Shown: one piece after another, positions 27,014 through 36,391 of the stretch | Layout of the letters: every line of letters begins with the position of its first letter | Position numbering within the stretch: the first letter of the stretch is position 1 | Assembly: GCF_015390235.1 (NCBI RefSeq) | Contig: NZ_VUOH01000002.1 | Coordinates: forward strand, 1 to 64,000 | Length of the DNA stretch: 64,000 bases | Reading direction: 5' to 3' | Source: Quadrisphaera sp. INWT6 | GTDB taxonomy: Bacteria; Actinomycetota; Actinomycetes; Actinomycetales; Quadrisphaeraceae | The notes under the pieces: model-generated | Told to the model about the DNA's origin: nothing | What the model saw: the letters and a program-made list of their open reading frames with translations, nothing else | Database searches by the model: none | Position numbers and translations under genes: made by a program

Positions 27014-28648
27014 GTGGCTGACGACGACGACACGACACCCGACCTCACCCGCGGCGTGCGCCTGGGCGACCTCCCCCTCGACGGCGTCCTCGCGGGTGCC
27101 CTCGGCACGGGCGACGACGCCGAGCAGGTGCTCCTGACCCGCTACACCGACGACGACGGCGAGCAGCGCGTCTCCGCGGTCTCGGGCACCTGCACCCACG
27201 TCGGCGCTCCGCTCGCGAAGGGCCTGCGCACCGGTGACCTCGTGCGCTGCCCGTTCCACCACGCCTGCTTCGACCTGCGCTCGGGCGAGGCGCTGCTGGC
27301 GCCGGCGTACGAGCCGCTGGCGCGCTTCGCGGTGGAGGTCGACGGCGAGGGCGACGACGCGGTCGTGCGCGTCACCGGGCCCGCCGCCGAGCCGTCCCCC
27401 GGGCCGGAGACGGCCGCCACGCGCGCCGACGGCGCGCTGCGCCGGGTGGTCGTCGTGGGCGGCGGGGCCGCCGGCTTCGCGGCCGTCGAGCGGCTGCGGC
27501 GCGAGGGCTACGAGGGCGAGCTGGTGCTCGTCTCCGCCGAGCCGCACGCGCCGATCGACAGGACGCAGCTGAGCAAGTTCTACCTGGCCGGCGCAAAGCC
27601 CGCCGACGACCTCCCGCTCCTGGACGAGGGCTGGTACGCCGAGCACGGCGTCGAGCTGCGCCTCGGCACGCGCGCCACGGTGCTCGACACCGAGCAGAGG
27701 CGCCTGGGCCTCGAGGGGCCGGACGGGGCCGTCACCCTGCTCGCCTACCAGGCGCTGCTGCTCGCCCCCGGCTCGGAGCCGGTGCGCCCCGACCTGCCGG
27801 GCCTCGGCCGCGACGACGTGCACGTGCTCAGGTCGCTGGCCGACGCCGACGCGCTCCTGGCGGCCGTCGGGGACGAGCCCGAGGGGCGGACCGCCGTCGT
27901 GCTCGGCGCGGGCTTCATCGGGCTGGAGGCCGCTGCGGTGCTGCGCGAGAAGGGCGTCGACGTCACCGTCGTCTCCACCTCGGAGGTGCCGCTCGCCCGC
28001 CAGATGGGCGAGGACGTGGGCCGGGCCGTGCGCGCCGCCCACGAGTCCGAGGGCGTCACCTTCGTCACCGGACGCGCCGCCCGCTGGAACGACGGGGTCC
28101 TCGAGCTCGAGGACGGCTCGCGCGCCCCGGCCCGCGGCCGCGCCGACCTGCTCGTGGTCGGCGTCGGCGTCACCCCGCGCCTCGACCTGGCCAAGAGCGC
28201 CGACCTGGCCCTGGCGCGGGAGGACGAGGGCGGTGGCGTGGTCGTCGACGCCCGCGGCCGCACCTCCGCCGACGGCGTGTGGGCCGCCGGTGACGTCGCC
28301 GCCTGGCCCGACGCGACCACGGGCCGGCGCCGCCGGGTCGAGCACTGGGCGCAGGCGCAGCGCCAGGGGGCGGCGGCCGCCGTCGACCTGCTGCGCCGCG
28401 GCGGCGGGGAGGAGCTGGCGGAGCCGGCGTTCTTCTGGACCAAGCAGTTCAGCCGGCAGTACCGACTCGCCGGCGACGTGCCGGACCTGTCCGCCGACGG
28501 CGGCGGCAGCGCGGAGGTCGACGGCTCGCTGGCCGACGGCGACGCCGTGGTGCGCTACCGCGACGCCGACGGGCGCGTCACCGCGGTGGCCGGCGTGGGT
28601 CGCGACCTCGAGGTGCTGCGCCTCGAGGAGGAGCTGCTCCGCCCCTGA
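27014..28648 (+). CDS. Rieske-domain FAD-dependent pyridine nucleotide-disulfide oxidoreductase (AIFL-like)
   Basis: 544 residues. Residues ~1-125 form a Rieske [2Fe-2S] domain: CTHVG and CPFHHACFD supply the C-x-H/C-x2-H ligands. From ~140 an FAD/NAD(P)H reductase follows: VVVGGGAAGFAAVERL (FAD dinucleotide fold), APIDRTQLSKFYLAG, VVLGAGFIGLEAAAVL (NADH fold) and DGVWAAGDVAAWPD (second FAD motif), then a reductase C-terminal domain. It resembles ferredoxin reductases for P450 or dioxygenase systems and AIFL proteins. The electron acceptor is unknown. Start GTG 27014 lacks a usable Shine-Dalgarno; TAGATC 7 nt upstream suggests a leaderless message. Confidence 0.86.
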   Translation: MADDDDTTPDLTRGVRLGDLPLDGVLAGALGTGDDAEQVLLTRYTDDDGEQRVSAVSGTCTHVGAPLAKGLRTGDLVRCPFHHACFDLRSGEALLAPAYEPLARFAVEVDGEGDDAVVRVTGPAAEPSPGPETAATRADGALRRVVVVGGGAAGFAAVERLRREGYEGELVLVSAEPHAPIDRTQLSKFYLAGAKPADDLPLLDEGWYAEHGVELRLGTRATVLDTEQRRLGLEGPDGAVTLLAYQALLLAPGSEPVRPDLPGLGRDDVHVLRSLADADALLAAVGDEPEGRTAVVLGAGFIGLEAAAVLREKGVDVTVVSTSEVPLARQMGEDVGRAVRAAHESEGVTFVTGRAARWNDGVLELEDGSRAPARGRADLLVVGVGVTPRLDLAKSADLALAREDEGGGVVVDARGRTSADGVWAAGDVAAWPDATTGRRRRVEHWAQAQRQGAAAAVDLLRRGGGEELAEPAFFWTKQFSRQYRLAGDVPDLSADGGGSAEVDGSLADGDAVVRYRDADGRVTAVAGVGRDLEVLRLEEELLRP

Positions 28649-28665
28649 CCCCGACGCAGGTGCAC

Positions 28666-28700
28666 CGGAGGCCCATGATCACCGTGATCATGGGCCTCCG
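28666..28700. terminator. Bidirectional terminator, perfect palindrome with GTGATCATGG core
   Basis: 17-bp arms (28666-28682/28684-28700) around one base, between convergent genes. The core CCATGATCAC/GTGATCATGG recurs in the hairpins at 35556-35610 and 49745-49800. Confidence 0.75.
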
Positions 28701-28714
28701 GGACGGGGAGGCGG

Positions 28715-29770
28715 TCAGGCGGACGGCGCCATCGTCGCGGCGTCGATGACGAAGCGGTAGCGAACGTCGGAGTTCACGACGCGCTCCCAGGCCTCGTCGA
28801 CCTGGTCGGCGCTGATGACCTCGACCTCGGCACCGATGTGGTGCTCGGCGCAGAAGTCGAGCATCTCCTGGGTCTCGGCGATGGAGCCGATGTTCGAGCC
28901 CGCGAGGCTCTTGCGGCCCATGATCAGCGCGCCGGCCGGCACCTGGAACGGCTTGCTCGGCAGGCCCACCGTCACCAGCACGCCCTCGGGCTTGAGCGCC
29001 GCGAGGTAGGGCTTGATGTCGACGTCGGCGGAGATCGTCGTGATGATCAGGTCGAAGGAGGCCTTCAGGGACTCCAGCGCGCCCTCGTCACCGGTGGCGA
29101 CGTAGTGGTCGGCGCCCAGGCGGAGGCCGTCCTCCTGCTTCTTCAGCGACTGCGACAGCACCGTGACCTCGGCGCCCATGGCGTGGGCGATCTTCACGCC
29201 CATGTGGCCGAGGCCGCCCATGCCGACGATCGCGACCTGCTTGCCCTCGCCGGCGCCCCAGAAGCGCAGCGGGGAGTACAGGGTGATGCCGGCGCACAGC
29301 AGCGGGGCGGCGACGTCGAGGTCGATGCCCTCGGGGATGCGCAGCACGAAGTCCTCGTCGACGACGATCTTCTCGCTGTAGCCGCCCTCGGTGGGCCGCC
29401 CGTCCTTGCCGATCGCGTTGTAGGTGCCGACGTTGCCCCGCTCGCAGTTCTGCTCGCGGCCGGCGGTGCACTCGGAGCACTCGCGGCAGGAGTCGACCAT
29501 GCAGCCGACGCCGACGCGGTCGCCCACGGCGTGCTTGGTGACCTCGGAGCCGACCTCGGCGACGGTGCCGGCGATCTCGTGGCCGGGGGTGAGCGGGAAG
29601 AGGGTCTCGCCCCACTCCCCGCGCCCGGTGTGGATGTCGGAGTGGCAGATGCCGGCGTAGGCGATGTCGATGAGGACGTCCTTCGGGCCGAGGTCGCGGC
29701 GCTCGATGGTGACGGCCTGGAACGGCTCGCCGGGGCCGGAGGTGCTGCGGGCGTGCACGGTCGTGGGCAC
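28715..29770 (-). CDS. Zinc-dependent NADP alcohol dehydrogenase (AdhC/YahK type)
   Basis: 351 residues. GTG 29770 (VPTTVHARS) has AAGGA 6 nt upstream, so the longer ATG 29845 frame is not used. Catalytic zinc ligands: Cys in AGICHSDIH, His/Glu in TPGHEIAG, and Cys in PLLCAGIT. Structural zinc cysteines are [15 protein letters not shown]. The coenzyme fold is [20 protein letters not shown], and serine after the second strand (LSQSLKK) suggests NADPH. Cinnamyl-alcohol-type broad aldehyde reductase. Divergent from the MFS gene. Confidence 0.9.
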   Translation of the reverse strand: MPTTVHARSTSGPGEPFQAVTIERRDLGPKDVLIDIAYAGICHSDIHTGRGEWGETLFPLTPGHEIAGTVAEVGSEVTKHAVGDRVGVGCMVDSCRECSECTAGREQNCERGNVGTYNAIGKDGRPTEGGYSEKIVVDEDFVLRIPEGIDLDVAAPLLCAGITLYSPLRFWGAGEGKQVAIVGMGGLGHMGVKIAHAMGAEVTVLSQSLKKQEDGLRLGADHYVATGDEGALESLKASFDLIITTISADVDIKPYLAALKPEGVLVTVGLPSKPFQVPAGALIMGRKSLAGSNIGSIAETQEMLDFCAEHHIGAEVEVISADQVDEAWERVVNSDVRYRFVIDAATMAPSA

Positions 29771-29883
29771 GGTGGTCCTTCCGAGTGATCGGTGTGGTGC
29801 GTCAGGGGTCCCGTCCATCCTGCGCCGGGAGGTGTGATCGCGCACGACGGGTCTGCGGCGCGACCCAGCGGCGCGGCGGTGCC

Positions 29884-29889
29884 TAGCGT
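29884..29889 (+). promoter_or_regulatory. -10 box of a leaderless promoter for the MFS gene
   Basis: TAGCGT ends 6 nt before the GTG at 29896, with no Shine-Dalgarno between. That geometry places the transcript start at or next to the start codon. The same layout occurs at several other genes in the window. Confidence 0.5.
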
Positions 29890-29895
29890 GGCCCC

Positions 29896-31182
29896 GTGAC
29901 CGCCGCCGCCCCCGCCGGACCGCCCGACGGGTACCGCGCCGGCGACCCGGCCCTCCGGCGCGCCTCCTGGGCGCTCTTCCTCGCCGGCGTCGCCGTCTTC
30001 GCCCTGCTCTACGCCCCGCAGCCCCTGCTCCCCCAGCTGGCCACCGACTACGCCGTGAGCCCGGCGCGCGCCACGCTCGCGGTGTCGGCGACGACGGCGG
30101 CGCTCGCCGTCGGGCTCCTCGTCGCCGGGCCGGTCTCGGAGCGCCTAGGACGGACCGCCCTGGTCCACGCCTCGCTGGTGGCCGCGAGCGCGCTGGGCCT
30201 GCTGGTCGCGCTGGCCCCGTCGGGGCACGGCGGGTGGGCGCTGCTCATCGGCCTGCGCGCGCTGCAGGGCCTGGTGCTGGCGGGGCTGCCGGCGGTCGCG
30301 GTGGCCTACCTGCGCGAGGAGGTGCACCCCTCGGCCGCGGGAGCCGCGACCGGCCTGTACATCGGGGGCAACGCCCTGGGCGGGATGCTCGGACGGCTGC
30401 TGTCCTCCGGGCTGGCGGAGCTCGGAGGGTGGCGGGCCGCGCAGGTCGGCGTGGGCGTCCTGGGGCTGGTGTGCGCGGTGGCGGTGTGGCGGCTGCTGCC
30501 CTCGTCGCGGCGGTTCGTGCCCGCCGACGCGGGGCTGCGCCCCCTGGCGCGGCGCACCGCGGGGGTGCTCACCGACCCGGCGCTGCTGGCGCTCTACGGG
30601 GTGTCGCTCACGCTCATGGGCGCCTTCCTCGCGGCCTGGAACGCGATCGGCTTCCGCCTGGAGGCCCCGCCGTACTCCCTCGGCCCCGCGGTGGCCGGTC
30701 TCATGTTCGCGGTCTACGCGCTGGGCTCGGTGAGCTCCGCGCGCGGGGGGCGCCTGGCCGACCGGGTGGGGCGGCGCGCCGTCGTCCCCGTCGCCGTGGC
30801 CGTCATGGGGGCGGGCCTGCTCGTGACGCTGGCGGCGCCGCTGTGGGCGGTGGTGGTCGGGATGGCGGTGCTCACGGCGGGCTTCTTCGCGGCGCACGGG
30901 GTGGCCAGCGGCTGGGTGGCCGCCCGCGCCGGCCTGGGCGGGCGGGCCACCGCGCAGGCGGCCTCCACGTACCTGTTCGCGTACTACGTCGGCTCGTCGC
31001 TGGGCGGGACGGCGGGCGGTGCGGCGTGGGCCGGCGGCGGGTGGGGGGCGGTGGTGGCGGTGGCCGGGGGCTGCGTGCTGGTGGCGCTGGTGCTCAGCGC
31101 GCTGCTGGCGCGGACGCGGTCGCTGCTGCCGGGCCGCGACGACCGGCCCGACCGCCTCGACCCCGCTGCCGGGGCCTCCTGA
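29896..31182 (+). CDS. Major facilitator superfamily transporter (YnfM-like)
   Basis: 428 residues with 12 predicted membrane spans. Visible features: [16 protein letters not shown] after helix 1, [17 protein letters not shown] (MFS motif A between helices 2 and 3), [22 protein letters not shown] (helix 4-5), and the second-half motif [15 protein letters not shown]. This pattern matches the YnfM/arabinose-polymer-type drug efflux branch. Substrate unknown. It starts without a Shine-Dalgarno (see 29884-29889). The N- and C-termini are cytoplasmic and polar. Confidence 0.85.
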   Translation: MTAAAPAGPPDGYRAGDPALRRASWALFLAGVAVFALLYAPQPLLPQLATDYAVSPARATLAVSATTAALAVGLLVAGPVSERLGRTALVHASLVAASALGLLVALAPSGHGGWALLIGLRALQGLVLAGLPAVAVAYLREEVHPSAAGAATGLYIGGNALGGMLGRLLSSGLAELGGWRAAQVGVGVLGLVCAVAVWRLLPSSRRFVPADAGLRPLARRTAGVLTDPALLALYGVSLTLMGAFLAAWNAIGFRLEAPPYSLGPAVAGLMFAVYALGSVSSARGGRLADRVGRRAVVPVAVAVMGAGLLVTLAAPLWAVVVGMAVLTAGFFAAHGVASGWVAARAGLGGRATAQAASTYLFAYYVGSSLGGTAGGAAWAGGGWGAVVAVAGGCVLVALVLSALLARTRSLLPGRDDRPDRLDPAAGAS

Positions 31183-31295
31183 GCGGCGCGCGGGTCCGAC
31201 CGGGTGAGCGGGTGCCCGTGGTCTCCAGCGGGCGGGCCAGCCGGACGACAGGACACCTGGGTGCCACCGCGGGGCCCGGGAGGTGAGGAGACGAC

Positions 31296-32762
31296 GTGCT
31301 CGAGGTCGCCAGGGGACTCACGGCGTCCGGCGTCGTCCCGGTGTGGGGCGGCCTGCTGCTCGCCGCGGCCCTGGGGGTGCTGCTCGTGCTGCTGCGCCGC
31401 CAGCACCGCCGGCACAGCGCCGCCGTGCGCACCGACCCGCTCACGGGCCTGGGCAACCGGGTGCGCCTCGCCGAGGTCGGTGACCGCGTGCTGGCCGGCG
31501 TCTCGGAGCTGGACGGCGACGGCCACCACGGCCCGGGGCTGCTGCTGCTCGACCTCGACGGGTTCAAGGACGTCAACGACACCCTCGGCCACGCCGCCGG
31601 TGACGCGCTGCTGGCCCAGGTGGCCGGCCGCCTCGCCGAGGCGGCTCCTCCCGGCGCGGTGGTCACGCGCCTCGGCGGCGACGAGTTCGCCGTCCTGCTC
31701 ACCGTCCCCGTCACCTCCGCGCAGGCGGTGCTGCACGGCAAGCGGCTGCTGGCCGCGCTCGGCGCCGGCGGGTTCAGCGCCGACGGGGTCGACCTCGACA
31801 TCACCAGCAGCGTGGGCGCAGCCGTCGCCCCCACCGCCGGACGCACGGTCGGCGACCTGCTGCGGCACGCCGACCTCGCCATGTACGAGGCCAAGCGCTC
31901 CCGCGCCGGCGTGCTGCCCTACACGGCCGACCTCGCCCCCGACAGCACCGACGGCCTCACCACCCTCGCGCTCCTGCGGCAGGCGATGGAGGAGGGCCAG
32001 CTGACCCTGCGCTACCAGCCGGTGGTCGACGCCGCGACGCTGGAGCTGCGGGGGTTCGAGGCGCTGCTGCGCTGGCAGCACCCCACCCGCGGCCTGCTGC
32101 TGCCCGCGGAGTTCCTGCCGCTGGCCGAGCGGACCACCCTGGTGCGCCCGCTGACCCGCTGGGTGGTGCTGACCGCGCTGCGCCAGGGCGCCGCGTGGCG
32201 CCGCGCCGGGCTCGACACCTCGATCGCCGTCAACGTCAGCGCCTCCGTGCTCGAGCCGGGCCTGCTCGGCATCGTCGACGAGGCCCTGGCCCGCAGCGCC
32301 TGGCCCGCCGAGCAGCTGGTGCTGGAGATCACCGAGACCGCCGTGTCGAACGACGTGGGCGAGGCCCTCGAGGTGGTCCGCGCGCTCGCCGACCGCGGCG
32401 TCCGCGTCTCCGTCGACGACTTCGGCGCCGGGTACACCAGCCTCGGCCAGCTCCGCGGCCTCGCCGTGCGCCAGCTCAAGGTCGACCGGCAGTTCGTCAC
32501 CGACCTGGTCGGCGTGCCCGAGGACGAGGCCATCGCCGCCAGCATCATCGACCTCGGGCACCGGCTGGGCCTGCAGGTCGTCGCCGAGGGCGTCGAGGAC
32601 GCCGCCGTCGCCGAGCGCCTGCGCGAGCTGGGCTGCGACGAGCTGCAGGGCTACTGGGTGGGCCGGCCGGTCACGCCCGAGCTGGCCCTCGCCCGGTGGG
32701 TCGTCGGCGCCGACGCCCACGGCGCCGTCGAGGACCTCAGCCCCGGCGCCACACGAGGATGA
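31296..32762 (+). CDS. Diguanylate cyclase/phosphodiesterase (GGDEF-EAL) with one membrane helix
   Basis: 488 residues; GTG 31296 follows GAGGAG. One membrane segment (~12-35, WGGLLLAAALGVLLVLLRR) is followed directly by GGDEF (intact GGDEF at 127-131; DPLTGLGNR at ~47) and EAL (E255-L257; DFGAGYTSLGQL and DRQFV later). Key EAL catalytic residues appear present, so phosphodiesterase activity is plausible; the intact GGDEF implies synthesis or GTP-binding regulation. No extracellular sensor or PAS domain. Its last 26 bp overlap the 3' end of the opposite-strand PP2C gene. Confidence 0.92.
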   Translation: MLEVARGLTASGVVPVWGGLLLAAALGVLLVLLRRQHRRHSAAVRTDPLTGLGNRVRLAEVGDRVLAGVSELDGDGHHGPGLLLLDLDGFKDVNDTLGHAAGDALLAQVAGRLAEAAPPGAVVTRLGGDEFAVLLTVPVTSAQAVLHGKRLLAALGAGGFSADGVDLDITSSVGAAVAPTAGRTVGDLLRHADLAMYEAKRSRAGVLPYTADLAPDSTDGLTTLALLRQAMEEGQLTLRYQPVVDAATLELRGFEALLRWQHPTRGLLLPAEFLPLAERTTLVRPLTRWVVLTALRQGAAWRRAGLDTSIAVNVSASVLEPGLLGIVDEALARSAWPAEQLVLEITETAVSNDVGEALEVVRALADRGVRVSVDDFGAGYTSLGQLRGLAVRQLKVDRQFVTDLVGVPEDEAIAASIIDLGHRLGLQVVAEGVEDAAVAERLRELGCDELQGYWVGRPVTPELALARWVVGADAHGAVEDLSPGATRG

Positions 32763-33870
32763 GCGCGCGGTCGTCGGACTCCGCCACCGCGGCGGCGTCG
32801 ACGAGCCGCTCCGCCTCCCCCGGCCGCCAGCCCCGCGCCGACGCCTCCGCGGCCAGGGACAGCAGCACCTCCGTGCCCACCGACAGGTCCTCCCCCGGCA
32901 CCTCGACCATCCCGTCGGTGCACAGGTAGAGCCCCTGCCCGGGCGCGAGGGTGCCGCGCAGCACCGGGAAGTCGACGTCGGGCACCAGGCCCAGCGCCGG
33001 GCCGGAGTCGTCGTCGAGGAGCCGCCAGGTGCTGCCCGCGCCGCCGGTCCCCGGGGGCGGGTGCCCCGCGAGGCTGACGCGGTAGTCGCCGGTGGCGAGG
33101 TCGACCGCCAGGTGGACGGCGGTCGCGAAGCCCTCGGGCCAGTCCTGGCGCAGCAGGTAGGCGTTCGCGGCGGGCAGGAAGCCCTCCACGGGCATCGCCC
33201 CCAGCAGGCCGCTGAGCGCCCCCGACAGCAGCAGCGCACGGGTGCCCGCCTGCTGGCCCTTGCCGGAGACGTCGACGAGGGCGACCTCCAGCACGTCGGC
33301 CCCGCCGCTGTGCCGCGAGCGCGTCGCCACCACGAAGTCGCCGCTGAAGGAGTCTCCGAACGCCGGCCGCAGCTCGGTCTCCACGTGCCAGTCGGACGGC
33401 AGCGGCGGCACCGCGCCCTGGCTGCGGAGCCTGTCGCGCAGGTCGACCAGCATCGCGTCGCCGAGGGTGCCCTGGACGCCGAGGCGCTCGCGGCTGCGCA
33501 CGAACAGGGCCACCAGGACGGCGGTGGCCCCCAGCAGCAGCAGGTCTCCCGGGCGCGTGGCCCCGTCGGGGCCGTCGGCCGCGACCGTCAGCGCGGCGCC
33601 CGCCGCGGCCACGAGGTAGAGCAGCACCATCGTGCGCATCCGCAGGAAGAACCCGCCCAGGAGCAGCACGAACACCATCGCGCTGGTGGGCGCCCACCGC
33701 GGGGCGAGCGCCCCGGTGAGGGCGACGACGACGGCCAGGGCCGTCAGCCACAGCAGCAGCAGCGCCTGCCGCGGCATGGTGCGGGGGCGGAACCTGCTCA
33801 CCAGGCGGCGGGTCAGCCTCCGCCGGCGCCGGTGGAGCCAGCGCGAGGCGCTCTCGAGGCGCAGGCGCAC
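32737..33870 (-). CDS. Membrane PP2C/SpoIIE-type serine phosphatase
   Basis: 377 residues. A basic N-terminus (RLESASRWLHRRRRRLTRRL) is followed by three or four membrane helices (~35-125), then a SpoIIE phosphatase domain: LRPAFGDSFSGDFVVA (metal-binding GD), VALVDVSGKGQQAG (metal-binding D and G), LYLCTDGMVEV (DG motif) and ESDDRALILVWR (DD motif). Such proteins dephosphorylate anti-anti-sigma factors in actinomycetes. No partner anti-sigma gene is adjacent. GTG 33870 is preceded 6 nt upstream by TAGGGT, suggesting a leaderless start. Confidence 0.88.
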   Translation of the reverse strand: MRLRLESASRWLHRRRRRLTRRLVSRFRPRTMPRQALLLLWLTALAVVVALTGALAPRWAPTSAMVFVLLLGGFFLRMRTMVLLYLVAAAGAALTVAADGPDGATRPGDLLLLGATAVLVALFVRSRERLGVQGTLGDAMLVDLRDRLRSQGAVPPLPSDWHVETELRPAFGDSFSGDFVVATRSRHSGGADVLEVALVDVSGKGQQAGTRALLLSGALSGLLGAMPVEGFLPAANAYLLRQDWPEGFATAVHLAVDLATGDYRVSLAGHPPPGTGGAGSTWRLLDDDSGPALGLVPDVDFPVLRGTLAPGQGLYLCTDGMVEVPGEDLSVGTEVLLSLAAEASARGWRPGEAERLVDAAAVAESDDRALILVWRRG

Positions 33871-33963
33871 CCGCCGACCCTAGCCGGGGGCCCCGGCGCC
33901 CATCCGGCGTTCTCGCACTCCCGCCGCCCCGGCGCGTCCCCCCACCCGCCCGCCCCGTCCCAC

Positions 33964-34058
33964 CCCGTCTCCCGCGACGATCACACGCATCCGCGCCACC
34001 ACGCCGCCTCGTGGACGACCGGTGTGGCGCTCAGGTGCGTGGTCGTCAAGGGAACGGG
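33964..34058. repeat. Family A inverted-repeat element, copy 2
   Basis: Left arm contains CCCGCGACGATCACACGC and CGCGCCACC; right arm (34021-34058) contains GTGTGGCGCTCAGGTGCGTG and GTCGTC, imperfectly complementary. It lies in the gap between nei (minus) and the PP2C gene (minus), so it could end nei transcription. Confidence 0.65.
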
Positions 34059-34092
34059 AACGGGGGCGGGAGGACGGAGGGCGGGCAGCGGC

Positions 34093-35031
34093 TCAGGCGG
34101 CGAGGGGCGAGGTGGTCACCCCGGGCGCCTGGCACTGCGGGCACCAGAACAGGTTGCGCCCCTCGAGCACGGACGTCGCCACGGTCGTCCCGCACAGCCG
34201 GCACGGCAGGCCCTGGCGCCGGTAGACGTAGTGCGCCCCCGACTGCCCGCGGCGCACCGGGCTGCCGTCGGCCTCGTCGCCCGAGGACGCGACCAGCCCG
34301 CGGCGCCGGTCGGCCGGGCGCGTGGTGACGATGCGCCCCGAGCGCACCCCGGCGCGCATGAGCACGGCGAGGTCGTCCCAGATGCCGATCAGGCGCTCGG
34401 GGTCGACGTCGCGGCCGGGCACGGCTGGGTCGAGGCCGGCGCGGTAGAGCGCCTCGGCGCGGTAGATGTTGCCGGCGCCGGCGAGCACGTCCTGGTGCAT
34501 CAGCAGCGCACCGATGGTCACGCGGCTGGCCCCCGCGCGGGCGAGGAAGCGCTCCGGGCCGTCGTCGCGGCGCAGGGGGTCGGGCCCGAGCCGGGCGCGC
34601 AGCGCGTCGACCTCCGGGCGCAGCAGCACCTCGCAGGCCGTCGGGCCGCGCAGGTCGGCCCAGCTCAGGTCGGTGCGGGGCTCGTCGTCGCCGTCCGGGT
34701 CGCTCTCGGGGCTGGCGTCGAGGGTCACCAGCCGCAGGCGCACCGCCCCGACGGGCGCGGGCGGCTCCCCCGTGCCGAACGCGACCTTGCCGTACAGGCC
34801 CAGGTGCACGTGCAGCCACCGCTCGGGCGTGCGGCGCTCGGGGGCGTCGGGCGGCAGGAAGCCGACCAGCAGGTGCTTGCCGACGGCGTCCGAGCGCGCG
34901 ACGCGGTGGCCGTCGAGCAGCGCCGCGCCGTCGGCGAAGCGCCCCTGGGGGCTGCCGGCCTCGACGAGGCGGCCGCCGAAGGCGTCGTGGACGGAGCGCG
35001 CGAGGCGGTGGAGGGTGTGACCTTCTGGCAC
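34093..35031 (-). CDS. Fpg/Nei-family DNA glycosylase/AP lyase (Nei2-like)
   Basis: 312 residues. Starts MPEGHTLHRLA: Pro2 is the Schiff-base nucleophile and Glu3 the catalytic acid of the Fpg/Nei family. H2TH region: SRVTIGALLMHQDVLAGAGNIYRAEALYRAG. The zinc finger at the C-terminus uses CRLCG…CPQC. PEGHT rather than PELPE points to the Nei2 (endonuclease VIII) branch, repairing oxidised pyrimidines. The sequence between ~120 and 150 is an acidic insertion (ESDPDGDDEPRTD). It lies 28 bp from rpiB, probably one transcript. Confidence 0.92.
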   Translation of the reverse strand: MPEGHTLHRLARSVHDAFGGRLVEAGSPQGRFADGAALLDGHRVARSDAVGKHLLVGFLPPDAPERRTPERWLHVHLGLYGKVAFGTGEPPAPVGAVRLRLVTLDASPESDPDGDDEPRTDLSWADLRGPTACEVLLRPEVDALRARLGPDPLRRDDGPERFLARAGASRVTIGALLMHQDVLAGAGNIYRAEALYRAGLDPAVPGRDVDPERLIGIWDDLAVLMRAGVRSGRIVTTRPADRRRGLVASSGDEADGSPVRRGQSGAHYVYRRQGLPCRLCGTTVATSVLEGRNLFWCPQCQAPGVTTSPLAA

Positions 35032-35059
35032 GAGGAGAGAGCCTGCCTCCCCGCGGGGA

Positions 35060-35542
35060 TCACCGCTCGGTGAGGTGCTCCGCCTCCCAGGCGGTCATGA
35101 GGTCGAGGCGGCGCTGGTGGCGCTCGTCGCCGCTGAACGGGGTGGCGAGGAACGCGTCGACGATGGCGGTGGCGTCGTCGACGGAGTGCATCCGCGCCCC
35201 CACGCTGACGACGTGCGCGTCGTTGTGCTGGCGGGCCAGCTGGGCGGTCTGCAGGCTCCACGCGAGGGCGGCGCGGATCCCGGGGACGCGGTTGGCGGCG
35301 AGCTGCTCGCCGTTGCCGGAGCCGCCGAGCACGACGCCCAGGGCCTCCACCCCCGCGCGGACGTCGGCGCGGACGCCGAGCGCGGCGGGGATGCAGAAGT
35401 CGGGGTAGTCGTCGAGGGCGTCGTAGGCCTCGGGGCCGTGGTCGACGACCTCGTGACCGGCCTCGCCCAGGTGCTGCACCAGGTGCTGCTTGAGCTCGAA
35501 GGCGGCGTGGTCGCTGGCGATGTGGACGCGCACGCCGGTCAT
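35060..35542 (-). CDS. rpiB: Ribose-5-phosphate isomerase B
   Basis: 160 residues. ATG 35542 (MTGVRVHIASDHAAFELK) has GGGGAG ~8 nt upstream; the open frame further upstream runs through a hairpin and is not coding. SDHAAFELK and GSGNGEQLAANRVPG are RpiB signatures. The active-site base is the Glu of GNGEQ, as in Mycobacterium RpiB, not the Cys of the E. coli type. Interconverts ribulose-5-P and ribose-5-P in the pentose phosphate pathway. Located just upstream of nei. Confidence 0.92.
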   Translation of the reverse strand: MTGVRVHIASDHAAFELKQHLVQHLGEAGHEVVDHGPEAYDALDDYPDFCIPAALGVRADVRAGVEALGVVLGGSGNGEQLAANRVPGIRAALAWSLQTAQLARQHNDAHVVSVGARMHSVDDATAIVDAFLATPFSGDERHQRRLDLMTAWEAEHLTER

Positions 35543-35555
35543 CCTGACACTCCCC

Positions 35556-35610
35556 CCGTGATCATGGACTTCCGCCACCTGCGCGAGGTGGCGGTCGTCC
35601 ATGATCACGG
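35556..35610 (-). terminator. Two-part hairpin with GTGATCATGG core between the Rv2466c-like gene and rpiB
   Basis: Outer 14-bp stem (CCGTGATCATGGAC at 35556-35569 with 35597-35610) and inner 9-bp stem CCGCCACCT/AGGTGGCGG (35572-35580/35586-35594). It lies directly after the 35627 stop on the minus strand. Its sequence is related to the 49745-49800 hairpin. Confidence 0.7.
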
Positions 35611-35626
35611 ACGGGGAGAGTGGGGG

Positions 35627-36271
35627 TCAGTCGAAGACGGGGCCCTGGGTGCGGGTGCGCTTCAGCTCGTAGAAGCCCTCGTAGGCGGCCACCGCGGTGA
35701 CGCCGTCCCACAGCTTCCCGGCCTCCTCGCCCTTGGGCGCGGGGGTGATCACGGGGCCGAAGAACGCCGGGCCGGGCGCGCCGTCCTTGCCGGCCACACC
35801 GATGACGGGGGTGCCGACGTCGTCGCCGACGCGGCTGATGGCCTCGTGGTGGGAGGCCTTCAGCTGCTCGTCGTACTCGGTGCTGTCCGCGAAGCGGATG
35901 AGGTCGGCCGGGAGCCCCGCGTCGGCCAGGCCGCCGACCACCGCGGCGTGGAAGTCCTCCTCGCCGCCGGGGTGGATGCGGGTGCCGATCGCCGTGTAGA
36001 GCGGCTCGACGACCTCCTGGCCGTGCAGCTCCTTCGCGGCGGTGACCACGCGCACCGGGCCCCACGCCTTCTTCATCATCTCCACGTACTGCTCGGGCAG
36101 GTCGCGCCCGTCGTTGAGCACCGCGAGGCTCATCACCCGGAAGGTGACGTCGATGTCGCGGACCTCCGCCGCCTCGAGGATCCAGCGCGACGTCATCCAC
36201 GCCCACGGGCAGACGGGGTCGAACCAGAAGTCGACGGGGCTCTTCGAGGCGCTCTGCGCTGCGTCAGTCAT
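35627..36271 (-). CDS. DsbA-family thioredoxin-fold protein (Rv2466c / mycothiol-dependent reductase type)
   Basis: 214 residues, ATG 36271. DsbA fold: [22 protein letters not shown] puts the active-site CPWA at ~residues 21-24, then a helical insertion and a C-terminal thioredoxin half with the cis-Pro segment VGTPVIGV. This matches the mycothiol-dependent oxidoreductase group of actinobacteria (Rv2466c). The second cysteine of a CPWC motif is alanine here, so only a monothiol mechanism is possible. It diverges from pepN. No strong ribosome site is seen. Confidence 0.83.
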   Translation of the reverse strand: MTDAAQSASKSPVDFWFDPVCPWAWMTSRWILEAAEVRDIDVTFRVMSLAVLNDGRDLPEQYVEMMKKAWGPVRVVTAAKELHGQEVVEPLYTAIGTRIHPGGEEDFHAAVVGGLADAGLPADLIRFADSTEYDEQLKASHHEAISRVGDDVGTPVIGVAGKDGAPGPAFFGPVITPAPKGEEAGKLWDGVTAVAAYEGFYELKRTRTQGPVFD

Positions 36272-36391
36272 GCCACCGATAACACCACCGGCCCGGCTCG
36301 TCTGCCCGGCCTGCCTGCGTGGCAGCATCAGAGGGTGCTGAGCAGCCACCACGAGGACGGGGCCGGGCAGCCGGCCGACCACCAGCAGGGC

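Noticed and set aside
26001..28345. Antisense frames over the ABC ATPase and Rieske/FAD genes
   Set aside because: Shadow composition and no motif; the sense genes are complete.
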